DNA of 64,000 nucleotides from Burkholderia diffusa (GCF_902499115.1 NZ_CABVPN010000007.1:124001-188000), one strand, 5' to 3'; shown: positions 16,873 to 25,893, numbered from the stretch's first letter. Program-made: numbers and translations. Notes: a model not told the origin generated them from the sequence alone.

Positions 16873-17652
16873 ATGTCCACAGCCACCGCCTGCGCCGCCG
16901 CCCCATCCGTCGCGCCTCGGCCAACGATTCCGCTTCCCGCGGTCTCACGTAACGACGGCGCCAAACACCCCGCCGCGCGCTGCTCGGCTTGCCTGATGCG
17001 CTCGCTGTGCCTGCCGCCGCACCTGACCGCCGCCGAATACGGCCGACTGGACGCGATCATCTGTTCGACGCGCCAGGTTCGCCAAGGCGACGCGCTGTTC
17101 CGAACCGACGATCCATTTCACAGCATCTACGCCGTGCGCGCGGGCTCGTTCAAGACGGTGATGATGCATCGCGACGGCCGCGAGCACGTGACCGGCTTCC
17201 AGATCGCGGGCGAAACGCTCGGCATGGACGGCATCGGCGGTGGCCAGCACTGCTGCGACGCGATCGCGCTCGAGGACAGCGTCGTATGCGTCATCCCGTT
17301 CGGCGCGCTCGAGGCGGCGTGCCGCGAAATGAAGCCGATGCAGCATTTCCTCTACCAGATGCTGAGCAGCGAGATCGTCCGCGAGTCGAGCCAGATGCTG
17401 CTGCTCGGCACGATGTCGGCCGAGCAGCGCGTCGCGCATTTCCTGCTGAACCTGTCGTCGCGCTTCGAGGCGCGCGGCTATTCGGCATCGGAATTCAACC
17501 TGCGGATGACGCGCGAGGAGATCGGCTGCTATCTCGGCATGAAGCTCGAGACCGTCAGCCGGATGTTCTCGCGGTTTCATCGGGATTCACTCGTCGAGAC
17601 GCGCGGCAAGCGCGTGCGGATCATCGACGCGCAGGCGCTCGCGCAGGTGTGA
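16873..17652 (+). CDS. FNR-type oxygen-responsive transcriptional regulator
   Basis: 259 aa. CRP/FNR family with an N-terminal extension carrying C37-x2-C40-x5-C46. Cys139 lies in VVCVIPF, the same 93-residue spacing from the third cysteine as C29 to C122 of E. coli FNR. All four [4Fe-4S] ligands are thus present. The recognition helix has ETVSR (Glu226, Ser229, Arg230), the residues that read TTGAT half-sites. GGAGTGACTC precedes the ATG. It should sense oxygen and activate FNR-box promoters; candidates in this window are at 770-783, 4007-4020 and 18791-18804. It is convergent with the small-gene row starting 18 bp downstream. Confidence 0.93.
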   Translation: MSTATACAAAPSVAPRPTIPLPAVSRNDGAKHPAARCSACLMRSLCLPPHLTAAEYGRLDAIICSTRQVRQGDALFRTDDPFHSIYAVRAGSFKTVMMHRDGREHVTGFQIAGETLGMDGIGGGQHCCDAIALEDSVVCVIPFGALEAACREMKPMQHFLYQMLSSEIVRESSQMLLLGTMSAEQRVAHFLLNLSSRFEARGYSASEFNLRMTREEIGCYLGMKLETVSRMFSRFHRDSLVETRGKRVRIIDAQALAQV

Positions 17653-17670
17653 CGCACGGCGCGTCGCGCG

Positions 17671-18024
17671 TCATTGCGCGGTGGCGCCCGGCGTGAGCGC
17701 ATGCAGCACGACCGCCCCGGATTCGCCCGCCTGCGATACGGACAGGGTCTGCTCGGCCAGCGCGAACACGCGGCCAAGCACCTCGATCACGTCGTCGCCA
17801 GTGCCGCTCGGCAGCGATACCGGCGAGCGGCCGCGCATGGCCAGCTCGAGCCGCACGTCGTAGGTCCGGCCGCCGTCCACGCGCGGGCGCAATTCGATCA
17901 CCAGACGGCAATCCTCCAGCCGTGCGCGGAATCGTTCCAGCCGCACCAGTTGCACCGCCGCTTCTGCTTCCAGCGCAGCGGAACCTGCGAATCCGACGCA
18001 GACGATCTGCATGCCCACGCCCAT
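17671..18024 (-). CDS. Small protein resembling the ribosome hibernation factor (HPF/RaiA) domain
   Basis: 117 aa. It starts at ATG 18024 behind CGGGAGAAG. The pattern MQIVCVGF, helix (VQLVRLERFRARLEDC), beta strands (RLVIELRPRV; YDVRLELAMRG) and a final helix (DVIEVLGRVFALAEQTL) follows the beta-alpha-beta3-alpha order of HPF/YfiA. Similarity is weak and the typical basic RNA-binding residues are sparse, so this is a tentative fold-level call. If right, it could quiet ribosomes under low oxygen. It is last in a minus-strand row headed by an FNR promoter. Confidence 0.55.
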   Translation of the reverse strand: MGVGMQIVCVGFAGSAALEAEAAVQLVRLERFRARLEDCRLVIELRPRVDGGRTYDVRLELAMRGRSPVSLPSGTGDDVIEVLGRVFALAEQTLSVSQAGESGAVVLHALTPGATAQ

Positions 18025-18194
18025 GGCGCTTCTCCCGACGCGGTCGCCGCTCGTCGACGGCGTTGCCTGTTCCTGTGTCTCCGTGCCTCGGTGTCCCACG
18101 CGCGGCACGATCCTGCTTCACGCAGCGCGATGACGGCCGCGGCGATTACTGCCCTGGCAGCCTTGCATTCGCGCGTCCATCGGCACGATACGGT

Positions 18195-18434
18195 TCAAAC
18201 GTTGAATGTCTGCGACGCCTTCATTTCGATCCATGTCATCCCGGCCCGCAACCCTTCGATCGCCGCCTCGTACTCGGTCGGGTACGCATGACTGTGCTCG
18301 AACGTGTGGTGAAAGCGCGCTGGCCCGGTGCCATGCTCGACCGACACACGACATCGGAACTCGCCGGATTCACACCGCCGCGTCTCGATCTCGACCGACC
18401 AGTCGCGCTCATGAATCGTGCCTTGCAGTGTCAT
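18195..18434 (-). CDS. Conserved-looking small protein of unknown function (79 aa)
   Basis: A strong GGAGGAGGC ribosome site precedes ATG 18434. The protein has no signal peptide or membrane segment. It shows alternating strands (WSVEIETRRCESGEFRCRVS) and a terminal helix (YEAAIEGLRAGMTWIEMKA). I do not recognise the family. It starts 16 bp after the DUF1488 stop and is probably co-transcribed from the FNR promoter at 18764-18804. Confidence 0.75.
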   Translation of the reverse strand: MTLQGTIHERDWSVEIETRRCESGEFRCRVSVEHGTGPARFHHTFEHSHAYPTEYEAAIEGLRAGMTWIEMKASQTFNV

Positions 18435-18450
18435 GCCTCCTCCTGCGGTA

Positions 18451-18741
18451 TCAATCACCCATCCGAAAGTGACCGCTGTGCAGCAACACCGGCCGGCCGC
18501 CGATTTCGTCGAGCATCCGTCGCGCCATCGCCTCGATCGCCGAACGGTGCGCTTCGAACGCATGCAGCAAATCCCGCTCGAGCAGCGACGGCGCACCGAA
18601 ATGGTCTTCCAGCGCCTCGGCCGTGATCGCGCACTGCACGCAGCGGCCGTCGACGAGCGCCGAAAACGCGACGACCAGATCGCGTGCGCAATATTCGGGC
18701 GGTTCTGGTGGAAAGGCTATCTGCATCTGTGCGCCTGTCAT
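18451..18741 (-). CDS. DUF1488-family protein
   Basis: 96 aa (or 91 from ATG 18726). The DUF1488 signature is visible: QIAFPPEPPEYCARDLVVAF near the N-terminus, VQCAITAEALEDHFG, then an alpha-helical middle and GGRPVLLHSGHF. Function is unknown; members are small cytoplasmic proteins often near stress genes. It is the first gene of a minus-strand row (DUF1488, 79-aa protein, HPF-like protein) and is preceded by a well-formed FNR-type promoter. Confidence 0.85.
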   Translation of the reverse strand: MTGAQMQIAFPPEPPEYCARDLVVAFSALVDGRCVQCAITAEALEDHFGAPSLLERDLLHAFEAHRSAIEAMARRMLDEIGGRPVLLHSGHFRMGD

Positions 18742-18763
18742 CGTCGGGACGATTCATGACGTG

Positions 18764-18804
18764 AGCATAACGGCCCACGCCGCCGCACGCTTGACCCACG
18801 TCAA
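18764..18804 (-). promoter_or_regulatory. FNR/Anr-type promoter of the DUF1488 operon
   Basis: TTGAC-CCAC-GTCAA at 18791-18804 is a perfect inverted repeat of FNR type. On the minus strand TATGCT (18764-18769) lies 31 bp centre to centre from the box. This places the box at -41.5 and the transcript start near 18756, 15 nt before the ATG at 18741. The same hexamer and spacing occur at 743-783. Confidence 0.7.
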
Positions 18805-18857
18805 CCGGTTCGCTGCACCTCACGCGGCGGCGCAACGTCGCGCCGCCCGACGGCGGT

Positions 18858-19256
18858 TCAGCCCGCATCCGCATCGATCGCCGCACCGCGCTCCGCCAGC
18901 AGTTCGCGCAGCACGCTGCGATGGCAGCGGCGCTCGTCCTCGCAGTAGCAGCCGATCGAAAACGCGCTCGTCGCCGACAACGCGGCGAGCAGGTCCAGCA
19001 CCTTCGACGCGTCGCCATGCGCCATTTCCGCTCGGAAGTGGCGCGTGAACGCGCGCCATTCGGCGTCGGTTTCGGCAGCCTGCGCCTGCGCGACCAGCTC
19101 GGGGCTCGGCGACAGCGTCGGCAGCCATACATCATAGTAGTCGCGCGATGCGAATTCCGCCTTGGGAACGCCGCGCGGCGGTCGCCGCACCGTGCCGATC
19201 CGCAGGCCCTCGCCGGCCGTGCGCGGCGTGCCGAGCCGTACGATTCGAATAGCCAT
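18858..19256 (-). CDS. DUF488-family protein
   Basis: 132 aa. DUF488/YeaO-like: RIVRLGTPRTAGEGLRIGTV, then the DYYDVWLPTLSPS segment, FTRHFRAEM and the cysteine motif IGCYCEDERRCHRSVL. The family is of unknown biochemical function. The start at 19256 has AAGGAGCGG upstream. It lies upstream of the FNR promoter and is probably transcribed separately from the DUF1488 row. Confidence 0.88.
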   Translation of the reverse strand: MAIRIVRLGTPRTAGEGLRIGTVRRPPRGVPKAEFASRDYYDVWLPTLSPSPELVAQAQAAETDAEWRAFTRHFRAEMAHGDASKVLDLLAALSATSAFSIGCYCEDERRCHRSVLRELLAERGAAIDADAG

Positions 19257-19314
19257 GCCGCTCCTTCATCATGCGTTCGATCCGCCATCGTACCGCCGCG
19301 CCGCCGCCGCGCAA

Positions 19315-19353
19315 GAAAAAACCGGCTGCCTCCACGACGGAGACAGCCGGTTT
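19315..19353 (-). terminator. Rho-independent terminator of the aminotransferase gene
   Basis: On the minus strand, AAACCGGCTGTCTCC pairs with GGAGGCAGCCGGTTT apart from one mismatch, around a short loop, and is followed by a T-run. It lies 34 bp past the stop at 19387. Confidence 0.8.
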
Positions 19354-19386
19354 CGGCGATGCGATCGTGCGCCCGCGGGCGCGCCG

Positions 19387-20589
19387 TCAGACGCCGCTCT
19401 TCAGCACCTTGCCGATCGCGTCCGCAACGATGCCGACGTTCGAATCGTTCAGCCCCGCGACGCACATGCGCCCGGAACGCAGGATGTACACGCCATGCAC
19501 TTCGCGCAGCGCGTCGACCTGCGATTCGGTCAGGCCCGTGTACGTGAACATCCCGCGCTGTTTCACGTAGCGCGTCAGCGCTTCGCCGCTGACGTGGTCG
19601 CGCAGGCCGTCGTGGATCGACTGGCGCATCCGCGCGATGCGGCGGCACATCGCGGCGAGCTCTTCTTCCCACTGCTTGCGCAACGCGGGCGTGTTCAGCA
19701 CGGTCGCCACGACCTTGGCGCCGTAGGTTTGCGGGTTGCTGTAGTTCGAGCGCACCGCGCCGGCCAGCTGGCCCAGCACGCGCTCGGCCGCGGCCGCATC
19801 CTCGCAGACGACGCTCAGGCCGCCGACGCGCTCGCCGTACAACGAGAAATTCTTCGAGAACGAGTTCGCGACGAGTGCCGGCACGCCGCGGCGGGCCAGT
19901 TCGCGCACCGCGAACGCGTCTGCGTCGAGGCCTGCGCCGAAGCCCTGGTACGCCATGTCGACGAACGGCAGCAGCCCGCGTGCCTCGATCACGTCGATCA
20001 GCTTCTCCCACTGGCCTTCGTCGAGATCGACACCGGTCGGGTTATGGCAGCACGCGTGCAGCAGCACGATGCTGCGCGGCGGCAGCGCGTCGATCGCCGC
20101 GAGCATCGCGTCGAACTTCAGGCCGCCCGTCGCTTCGTCGTAGTACGGGTACGTGTTCACCGTGAAGCCCGCACGCTCGAAGATGAAGCGGTGATTTTCC
20201 CAGCTCGGGTCGCTGAGCCACACCTGCGCGTCCGGGAAGTAGCGCTTCAGGAAATCGGCGCCCACCTTCAGCGCGCCCGAACCGCCGAGCGTCTGCACGG
20301 TCGCGATGCGGCCGGCCGCGCGCGCCGGATGATCGGCGCCGAACACGAGCGCCTGCACGGCGTCGCGATAGGCGGCCAGGCCGACCATCGGCAGATAGGG
20401 CTTCGGGCCGAGGTCGCGCTGCAGCGCGGTTTCGGCTTCGCGCACGGCGCCCATCACGGGAATCCGGCCTTCGGCATCGAAATAGATGCCGATGCTCAGG
20501 TTGACCTTCTGATCGCGCGGATCTTTCTGGAAGTTCTCGTTGAGCGTCAGGATCGGATCGCCCGGGTACGCGTCGATGTGTTCGAACAT
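19387..20589 (-). CDS. Aromatic amino-acid/aspartate aminotransferase (class I, TyrB-like)
   Basis: 400 aa, PLP-dependent fold type I. It has NLSIGIYFDAEG near the N-terminus, HACCHNPTGVDL (cofactor ring contacts), the PLP lysine in NSFSKNFSLYGERVGGL, and the C-terminal arginine region. The length is typical for E. coli AspC/TyrB. It exchanges amino groups between aromatic amino acids (or aspartate) and 2-oxoglutarate. The gene lies 43 bp downstream of an AroP-type permease and near an Lrp regulator, which favours an aromatic amino-acid role. Confidence 0.92.
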   Translation of the reverse strand: MFEHIDAYPGDPILTLNENFQKDPRDQKVNLSIGIYFDAEGRIPVMGAVREAETALQRDLGPKPYLPMVGLAAYRDAVQALVFGADHPARAAGRIATVQTLGGSGALKVGADFLKRYFPDAQVWLSDPSWENHRFIFERAGFTVNTYPYYDEATGGLKFDAMLAAIDALPPRSIVLLHACCHNPTGVDLDEGQWEKLIDVIEARGLLPFVDMAYQGFGAGLDADAFAVRELARRGVPALVANSFSKNFSLYGERVGGLSVVCEDAAAAERVLGQLAGAVRSNYSNPQTYGAKVVATVLNTPALRKQWEEELAAMCRRIARMRQSIHDGLRDHVSGEALTRYVKQRGMFTYTGLTESQVDALREVHGVYILRSGRMCVAGLNDSNVGIVADAIGKVLKSGV

Positions 20590-20632
20590 GGCTATGTCGG
20601 TCTCGTTTGGAAGAGTGGTCGTGGTGCCCGTG

Positions 20633-22018
20633 TCAGCCGGCGGACGCGCCGTCGCGGATCGCGTAGCCCGCATTCTTCTGACGGAAGCGATACCCGATCG
20701 CGAGCACCGCGAGCCATACGGGGATCAGGTACACCGACAGGCGGAGATCCGGCGTCAGGTACATCACGACGAGAATGCCGGCCATGAACGCCAGGCACAG
20801 GTAATTCGTGAAAGGATAGCCCAGACTACGGAAGGAAGTCTGCTCTCCGGCGATGCGCTTGGCCTGGCGGAACTTCAGGTGGATCAGCGTGATCATCGCC
20901 CAGTTGATGATCAGCGCCGACACGACGAGGCCCATCAGCACTTCGAACGCCTTGCCCGGCATGAAGTAGTTGACCACCACGCACGCGCCGGTCGCGAGCG
21001 CCGACGCGCCGAGCGCGGCGAGCGGAATGCCGCGCTTGTTCACCGAGCACAGCACCTTGGGCGCGTTGCCTTGCTTCGCGAGGCCGAACAGCATCCGGCT
21101 GTTGCTGTACACGCCGCTGTTGTAGACCGACAGCGCGGCCGTCAGCACGACCACGTTCAGCACGTTGGCGACCACGTTGCTGCTCAGCGCGTGGAAGATC
21201 AGCACGAACGGGCTGCCGCCGGTGACGACTTTTTCCCACGGATACAGCGACAGCAGCACCGCCAGTGCGCCGATGTAGAAAATCAGGATCCGGTAGATCA
21301 CCTGGTTGGTCGCGCGCGGAATGCTGTGCTTCGGATCGTCGGCCTCGGCCGCGGTGATGCCGATCAGCTCCAGTCCGCCGAACGAGAACATGATCGCGGC
21401 CATCGACATCACGAGCCCCGACACGCCGTTCGGGAAGAAGCCGCCGTGCTGCCACAGGTTCGCGATGCTCGCTTCCGGCCCCGCATGACCGCTCGCGAGC
21501 AGCCAGCCGCCGAAGCCGATCATCCCGACGATCGCGGCGACCTTGATGATCGAGAACCAGAATTCGGTCTCGCCGTACGATTTCACGCTCGCCAGGTTGA
21601 GAAGGTTGATCGCGACGAAGAACACCAGCGCCGACACCCAGGTCGGCACGCCGGGCCACCAGTACTGCACGTAGATCCCGACGGCCGACAGCTCGGCCAT
21701 GCTGACGAGGATGTACAGCACCCAGTAGTTCCAGCCGGACAGGAAGCCGGTGAAGTGGCCGACGTACTTGTCGGCGAAGTAGCTGAACGAGCCGGCGACC
21801 GGCTCGTCGACGACCATCTCGCCGAGCTGGCGCATGATGAAGAACGCGACGATGCCGGCCACCGCGTAGCCGAGCAGCACGGACGGGCCGGCCATCTTGA
21901 TCGTCTGCGCAATGCCGAGGAACAGCCCCGTGCCGAGCGCGCCGCCGAGCGCGATCAGCTGGATGTGCCGGTTCTTCAGCCCCCGCTTCAGGCCGTCCTT
22001 CTCGTTTCCAGAAACCAT
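20633..22018 (-). CDS. Aromatic/GABA-type amino-acid permease (APC superfamily, AroP-like)
   Basis: 461 aa with 12 predicted membrane helices. It starts LKRGLKNRHIQLIALGGALG, followed by GTGLFLG and the helix-1 signature; GGLELIGITAAEADDPKHSI and the SVYNSGVYSNSRMLFGLAKQ region are typical of the AAT group. ATG 22018 follows GGAGAAG. Upstream in-frame sequence is not transporter-like. It imports amino acids by proton symport. Together with the downstream aminotransferase and the divergent Lrp gene it forms an uptake-and-transamination locus. Confidence 0.93.
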   Translation of the reverse strand: MVSGNEKDGLKRGLKNRHIQLIALGGALGTGLFLGIAQTIKMAGPSVLLGYAVAGIVAFFIMRQLGEMVVDEPVAGSFSYFADKYVGHFTGFLSGWNYWVLYILVSMAELSAVGIYVQYWWPGVPTWVSALVFFVAINLLNLASVKSYGETEFWFSIIKVAAIVGMIGFGGWLLASGHAGPEASIANLWQHGGFFPNGVSGLVMSMAAIMFSFGGLELIGITAAEADDPKHSIPRATNQVIYRILIFYIGALAVLLSLYPWEKVVTGGSPFVLIFHALSSNVVANVLNVVVLTAALSVYNSGVYSNSRMLFGLAKQGNAPKVLCSVNKRGIPLAALGASALATGACVVVNYFMPGKAFEVLMGLVVSALIINWAMITLIHLKFRQAKRIAGEQTSFRSLGYPFTNYLCLAFMAGILVVMYLTPDLRLSVYLIPVWLAVLAIGYRFRQKNAGYAIRDGASAG

Positions 22019-22337
22019 GTCTTCTCCATTCTGCCCGCCGCCGCCGGAAGCGGTGCGGCGCGCCTTGGTGTGCCGGGCGCTGTTTTGCTGTGCCGGCGGC
22101 CGTTCGTGGAGCCGCCGGGTTGGGGACTGCAATCTTCGCGCGGCAACACCCGTTTCCTGTCGGCAGGCCCGCCAGACCGGCCGCCGACCGTCGCCCTCGC
22201 CTGCATTGCTGCGGGCGCACACGAAAATCCGGCGTCAGTTTAGCGTCGCGGCAGCGAAATCGGGTTGCGTAACCCGCTCATGCAAACCCTACATTATGAG
22301 ATAAGATTGCATCCGGGAGACAGATGAGGAAACAAAA
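22019..22337. other. Divergent promoter region between permease and Lrp gene
   Basis: About 320 bp. The 22230-22330 part is relatively AT-rich and likely contains the Lrp promoter. No small gene or clear operator was recognised. Confidence 0.45.
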
Positions 22338-22811
22338 ATGCCTGAACCGGTTCTCGATCGCATCGATCGCCACTTGCTGTCGGTGCTGCAGGAGAACGGC
22401 CGCGCGTCGAACCTCGACCTCGCGAAGGCCGTCGGCCTGTCGCCCGCGCAGACGCTGCGACGCCACCGGCGGCTGGAGGAAATCGGCGCGATCCGCCGTT
22501 ACGAGACCCGCCTGTGCCCCGACACGCTCGGGTTCGGCGTCACCGCGTTCGTGCACGTGACGATGGAACGCGGGCATATCCGCGACCTGTCGAAGTTCCA
22601 GAAGCTCGTGTCGGATCTCGCGCAGATCCAGGAATGTTTCTCGGTGACGGGCGATATCGACTACGTGCTGAAGGTCGTCGCGCACGACCTGAAGGGGCTG
22701 TCCACGTTCCTGCTCGAAACCCTGATGCGAATCCCCGGCGTGAGCGGCGTGCATTCCAGCGTGTGCCTCGACGAGATCAAGTGCACGAGTGCGATGCCGG
22801 TGGAAAGCTGA
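22338..22811 (+). CDS. Lrp/AsnC-family regulator
   Basis: 157 aa. N-terminal HTH (LDRIDRHLLSVLQENGRASN, LDLAKAVGLSPAQTLRRHRR) and a C-terminal RAM effector domain ending CSVTGDIDYVLKVVA, GVHSSVCLDEIK. GAGGAAAC precedes the ATG. It is divergent from the permease/aminotransferase pair and likely controls it in response to an amino acid; that is inference from position. Confidence 0.93.
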   Translation: MPEPVLDRIDRHLLSVLQENGRASNLDLAKAVGLSPAQTLRRHRRLEEIGAIRRYETRLCPDTLGFGVTAFVHVTMERGHIRDLSKFQKLVSDLAQIQECFSVTGDIDYVLKVVAHDLKGLSTFLLETLMRIPGVSGVHSSVCLDEIKCTSAMPVES

Positions 22812-22859
22812 CACGGCACTGCGCGACCGCCCGGGCGACGCAATGCTCGGCTGCCGCGC

Positions 22860-23771
22860 TCAGCGCACCGCCTCGAACGCGCTGATCAGCAGCGCGCCGC
22901 CCGCGATCACCATGCATCCGGCCGCGCGACGCGGCGTCAGCCGCTCGCCGAGATACACGCGGGCAATCAACGCCGCGAACACCACGCTCGTTTCGCGCAG
23001 CGCCGACACCGGGCCCATCGGTGCGCGATCCATCGCCCAGATCACGATGCCGTACGCAAGCGCCGCGAACACGCCACCGCATGCGGCCTTCGCCGTTTCG
23101 CCGACATCCTGCGCGAGCCGCAGCGACCCCGCGCGCAGCCGGTAGTACACGGCCATCAGCAACGCGGTCAGCACGAACATCCACGCCGTATAACCGACCG
23201 TGCTGCCGCTTTCCCGCACGCCGATCCCGTCGACCACGCTGTACGCGGCGATCGATACGCCGGTGGCGAACGCGGTCGGCAACACCTGCGTCATCCGGTG
23301 CCGCGCGCCGCGGCCTCGCTCCAGCCCGATCGCCAAGATGCCCGCGCAGATCAGCACGAGCCCGTATTGCGCGCCCGCGTTCAGGCGCTCGCCCGCGAAC
23401 ACCGCCGCGCCCAGCGTGACGAGCAGCGGCGCGGTCCCGCGCGCGACCGGGTACGCGACGGTGAGGTCGCCGTGCTCGTAAGCCCGCACCAGCAACAGCG
23501 TATAGACGACGTGGATCACCGCAGATGCGACGACGCAGGCCCAGCTCGCGGGCGTGATCGGGGCGGCGGCCGGCAGGAGCAGCAGCGCGAACAGCCCGAT
23601 CGCGATCTGCAGCACCGTAGCCGAGCGCAGCCGGTCGCCGCTGCTGCGCACGAGTGCATTCCAGGACGCATGCAGGAAGGCGGCACACAGGACGGCAAAC
23701 AGAACGGGGATCGGCACGCTGAATACTCGCTGACGGCCGGCAACGCGAAATCGTCGCCGCGGGCCAACCAT
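22860..23771 (-). CDS. EamA/DMT-family transporter
   Basis: 303 aa with ten predicted membrane helices in two EamA repeats (about 20-145 and 165-300). Repeat motifs include LHASWNALVRSSGDR, TVAYPVARGTAPLLV and ALRETSVVFAALIARVYLGE. These are inner-membrane metabolite exporters of varied specificity. ATG 23771 gives a basic N-terminus; GTG 23717, just before the first helix, is an alternative. It is convergent with the Lrp gene. Confidence 0.88.
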   Translation of the reverse strand: MVGPRRRFRVAGRQRVFSVPIPVLFAVLCAAFLHASWNALVRSSGDRLRSATVLQIAIGLFALLLLPAAAPITPASWACVVASAVIHVVYTLLLVRAYEHGDLTVAYPVARGTAPLLVTLGAAVFAGERLNAGAQYGLVLICAGILAIGLERGRGARHRMTQVLPTAFATGVSIAAYSVVDGIGVRESGSTVGYTAWMFVLTALLMAVYYRLRAGSLRLAQDVGETAKAACGGVFAALAYGIVIWAMDRAPMGPVSALRETSVVFAALIARVYLGERLTPRRAAGCMVIAGGALLISAFEAVR

Positions 23772-24118
23772 CGTATGAATCCGTCACGCGATTGTCAAAA
23801 AAGTGGGCGGCCCGGCATCCCGGACGAACCGGCCCGCCGTGCGCCGTCGCCCGCCCGGCGCGACATTCGCGGCGGTGACGGCGCCGATCGCCGAATATGT
23901 TGCCCAGGTTGCATCCGCTCCGTCCCTTTCCGCTTTCTTTCGCGCCGCCTCGCGCCGTAATGAAATCGATACCGCGGCGCAACCGTCGCGAAACCGTTCC
24001 GCCCCCGTATCTTCATATCAGGCTGTTTCAATGCCGGTGCTCTATCGCGAGCGCCGCGCCGAACCGACATGGCGACGGGGCCGCTATCCACCATCGAAAA
24101 CCTACCTGGAGTGTCCCG
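23772..24118. other. Intergenic region upstream of the acid phosphatase
   Basis: About 350 bp between divergent genes. It probably holds the promoters of the EamA transporter and acpA. I looked for but did not see a convincing PhoB box. No coding signature. Confidence 0.4.
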
Positions 24119-25792
24119 ATGTTCCGTCAAGCCTTGCTCGTCACCGCGTGCGCCGGCGCGGCGCTTGCGCTGTTCGCCTGCGGCGGCAGCGACGATCCCT
24201 CGTCGACGCCCGCCGTGTCGTCGCAGGATGCGCTGCAGACCGCCACGCCGATCAAGCACGTCGTCGTGATCTACGGCGAAAACGTGTCGTTCGACCACTA
24301 CTTCGGCACCTACCCGAATGCGTCGAACCCGTCCGGCGAACCGGCGTTCACCGCGAAATCCGGCACGCCAACGATCAACGGGCTGACGGGCACGCTGCTC
24401 ACCGCGAACCCGAACTTCACGAACACGGCCAACGGCACCGACGCCGCGAACCCGTTCCGCCTCGACCGCACGCAAGCCGCGACCGCCGACCAGAACCACG
24501 CGTACACGGCCGAGCAGCAGGCCGAGGACAACGGCCTCGCCGACCTGTTCCCGAAATACACGGGCAAGGGCTCGTCCGGCGGCGCCGGCGCGTTCGGCAC
24601 GAAGGGCCAGGTGATGGGCTACTTCGACGGCAACACCGTGACCGCGCTGTGGAACTACGCGCAGCGCTTCGCGATGAGCGACAACGCGTATACGACGGTC
24701 TACGGCCCGTCGACGCCGGGCGCGCTGAACGTCGTGTCGGGCCAGACCAACGGGATGCAGATCGTCAAGACGTCGAAGCAGCCGTCGACGCTCGCCGCCA
24801 CGTCGTACTACATCAACGACGGCCAGGGCGGCTTCACGATGATCAACGATGTCGACCCGGGCTACGACGTGTGCTCGAGCACGACCGACCAGGCGATGAT
24901 GAGCGGCAAGAACATCGGCGACCTGCTGAACGGCGCAAAGATCACGTGGGGCGGCTTCATGGGCGGCTTCAACCTGTCGACGACCAACAGCAACGGCACG
25001 ACCGGCTGTAGCCGCAGCACCGTCGCCACCGCCGTGAACGCCGCGACGGCCGACTACATCCCGCACCACAACTGGTTCCAGTACTACGCGTCGACCGCGA
25101 ACCCGCAGCACACGCGGCCGAGTAGCGTCGCGGCGATCGGTTCCAGCTTCGAAGCCGACGGCAAGACGGCCGAGCCGGCGAACCACCAGTACGACAGCGA
25201 CGACTTCTTCGCGGCCGTGAAGGCCGGCAACTTCCCGTCGGTCAGCTTCCTGAAGGCACCGGCTGCGCAGGACGCGCACGCGGGCTATTCGGATCCGCTC
25301 GACGAGCAGGCGTTCGTGACGAAGGTCGTCAACTTCCTGCAGCAGCAGCCGGACTGGCAGAACACGGCCGTGATCGTCACCTACGACGACTCGGACGGCT
25401 GGTACGACCACGCATACACGGCGCCGACGCATTCGTCGTCCGACGCGGTCGACCAGTTGAACGGCAACGGCGTGTGCGGCTCGGGTGGCACCACCGGCGT
25501 GAACGGCGGCACCGTGAACGGCCGCTGCGGCCCGGGTGTGCGCATCCCGCTGGTCGTGATCTCGCCGTATGCGAAGCAGAACTACGTCGATCACACGATG
25601 ATCGACCAGGCATCGGTCGTGCGCTTCATCGAGGACAACTGGCTCGGCGGCAAGCGCATCGGCGGCGGTTCGTTCGATGCGACGGCAGGCGACCTGCGCG
25701 GGCTGTTCGACTTCGCGTCGAAGCCGAATACGGCGCCGCTGTATCTCGATCCGACGCAAGGCACCGTGCTGAGCGCGGCGCCGTCGATCTGA
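24119..25792 (+). CDS. acpA: Acid phosphatase/phospholipase C-family lipoprotein (AcpA-like)
   Basis: 557 aa. The signal sequence ends in the lipobox LFAC, with Cys21 as the lipid-anchored residue, so it is probably a lipoprotein. The phosphoesterase core starts IKHVVVIYGENVSFDHYFGT, the metal/catalytic segment of the AcpA-PLC superfamily. Later come AVIVTYDDSDGWYDH and RIPLVVISPYAK. It hydrolyses phosphate monoesters or related substrates outside the inner membrane. TGGAG precedes the ATG. The diheme peroxidase gene follows about 100 bp downstream. Confidence 0.9.
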   Translation: MFRQALLVTACAGAALALFACGGSDDPSSTPAVSSQDALQTATPIKHVVVIYGENVSFDHYFGTYPNASNPSGEPAFTAKSGTPTINGLTGTLLTANPNFTNTANGTDAANPFRLDRTQAATADQNHAYTAEQQAEDNGLADLFPKYTGKGSSGGAGAFGTKGQVMGYFDGNTVTALWNYAQRFAMSDNAYTTVYGPSTPGALNVVSGQTNGMQIVKTSKQPSTLAATSYYINDGQGGFTMINDVDPGYDVCSSTTDQAMMSGKNIGDLLNGAKITWGGFMGGFNLSTTNSNGTTGCSRSTVATAVNAATADYIPHHNWFQYYASTANPQHTRPSSVAAIGSSFEADGKTAEPANHQYDSDDFFAAVKAGNFPSVSFLKAPAAQDAHAGYSDPLDEQAFVTKVVNFLQQQPDWQNTAVIVTYDDSDGWYDHAYTAPTHSSSDAVDQLNGNGVCGSGGTTGVNGGTVNGRCGPGVRIPLVVISPYAKQNYVDHTMIDQASVVRFIEDNWLGGKRIGGGSFDATAGDLRGLFDFASKPNTAPLYLDPTQGTVLSAAPSI

Positions 25793-25818
25793 CCGGCATC
25801 GCGTAACCGGTAGCAGCA

Positions 25819-25841
25819 GGCCGGCGCATCGTGCGCCGGCC
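25819..25841. terminator. Strong GC hairpin after acpA
   Basis: Arms GGCCGGCGCA and TGCGCCGGCC around a TCG loop, followed by GTTTCCATTT. The T-run is weak, so it may only attenuate readthrough into the peroxidase gene 53 bp further on. Confidence 0.5.
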
Positions 25842-25893
25842 GTTTCCATTTGATGCGCCGCTTTCACGCGGTGCCCGACTTTCGACCGACAGC

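Noticed and set aside
23772..24118. PhoB box before the acid phosphatase
   Set aside because: No convincing pair of CTGTCAT-like repeats with 4-bp spacing was found.
25819..25841. Possible attachment site or transposon end
   Set aside because: It is a simple hairpin next to a gene end and has no direct repeats or transposase nearby.
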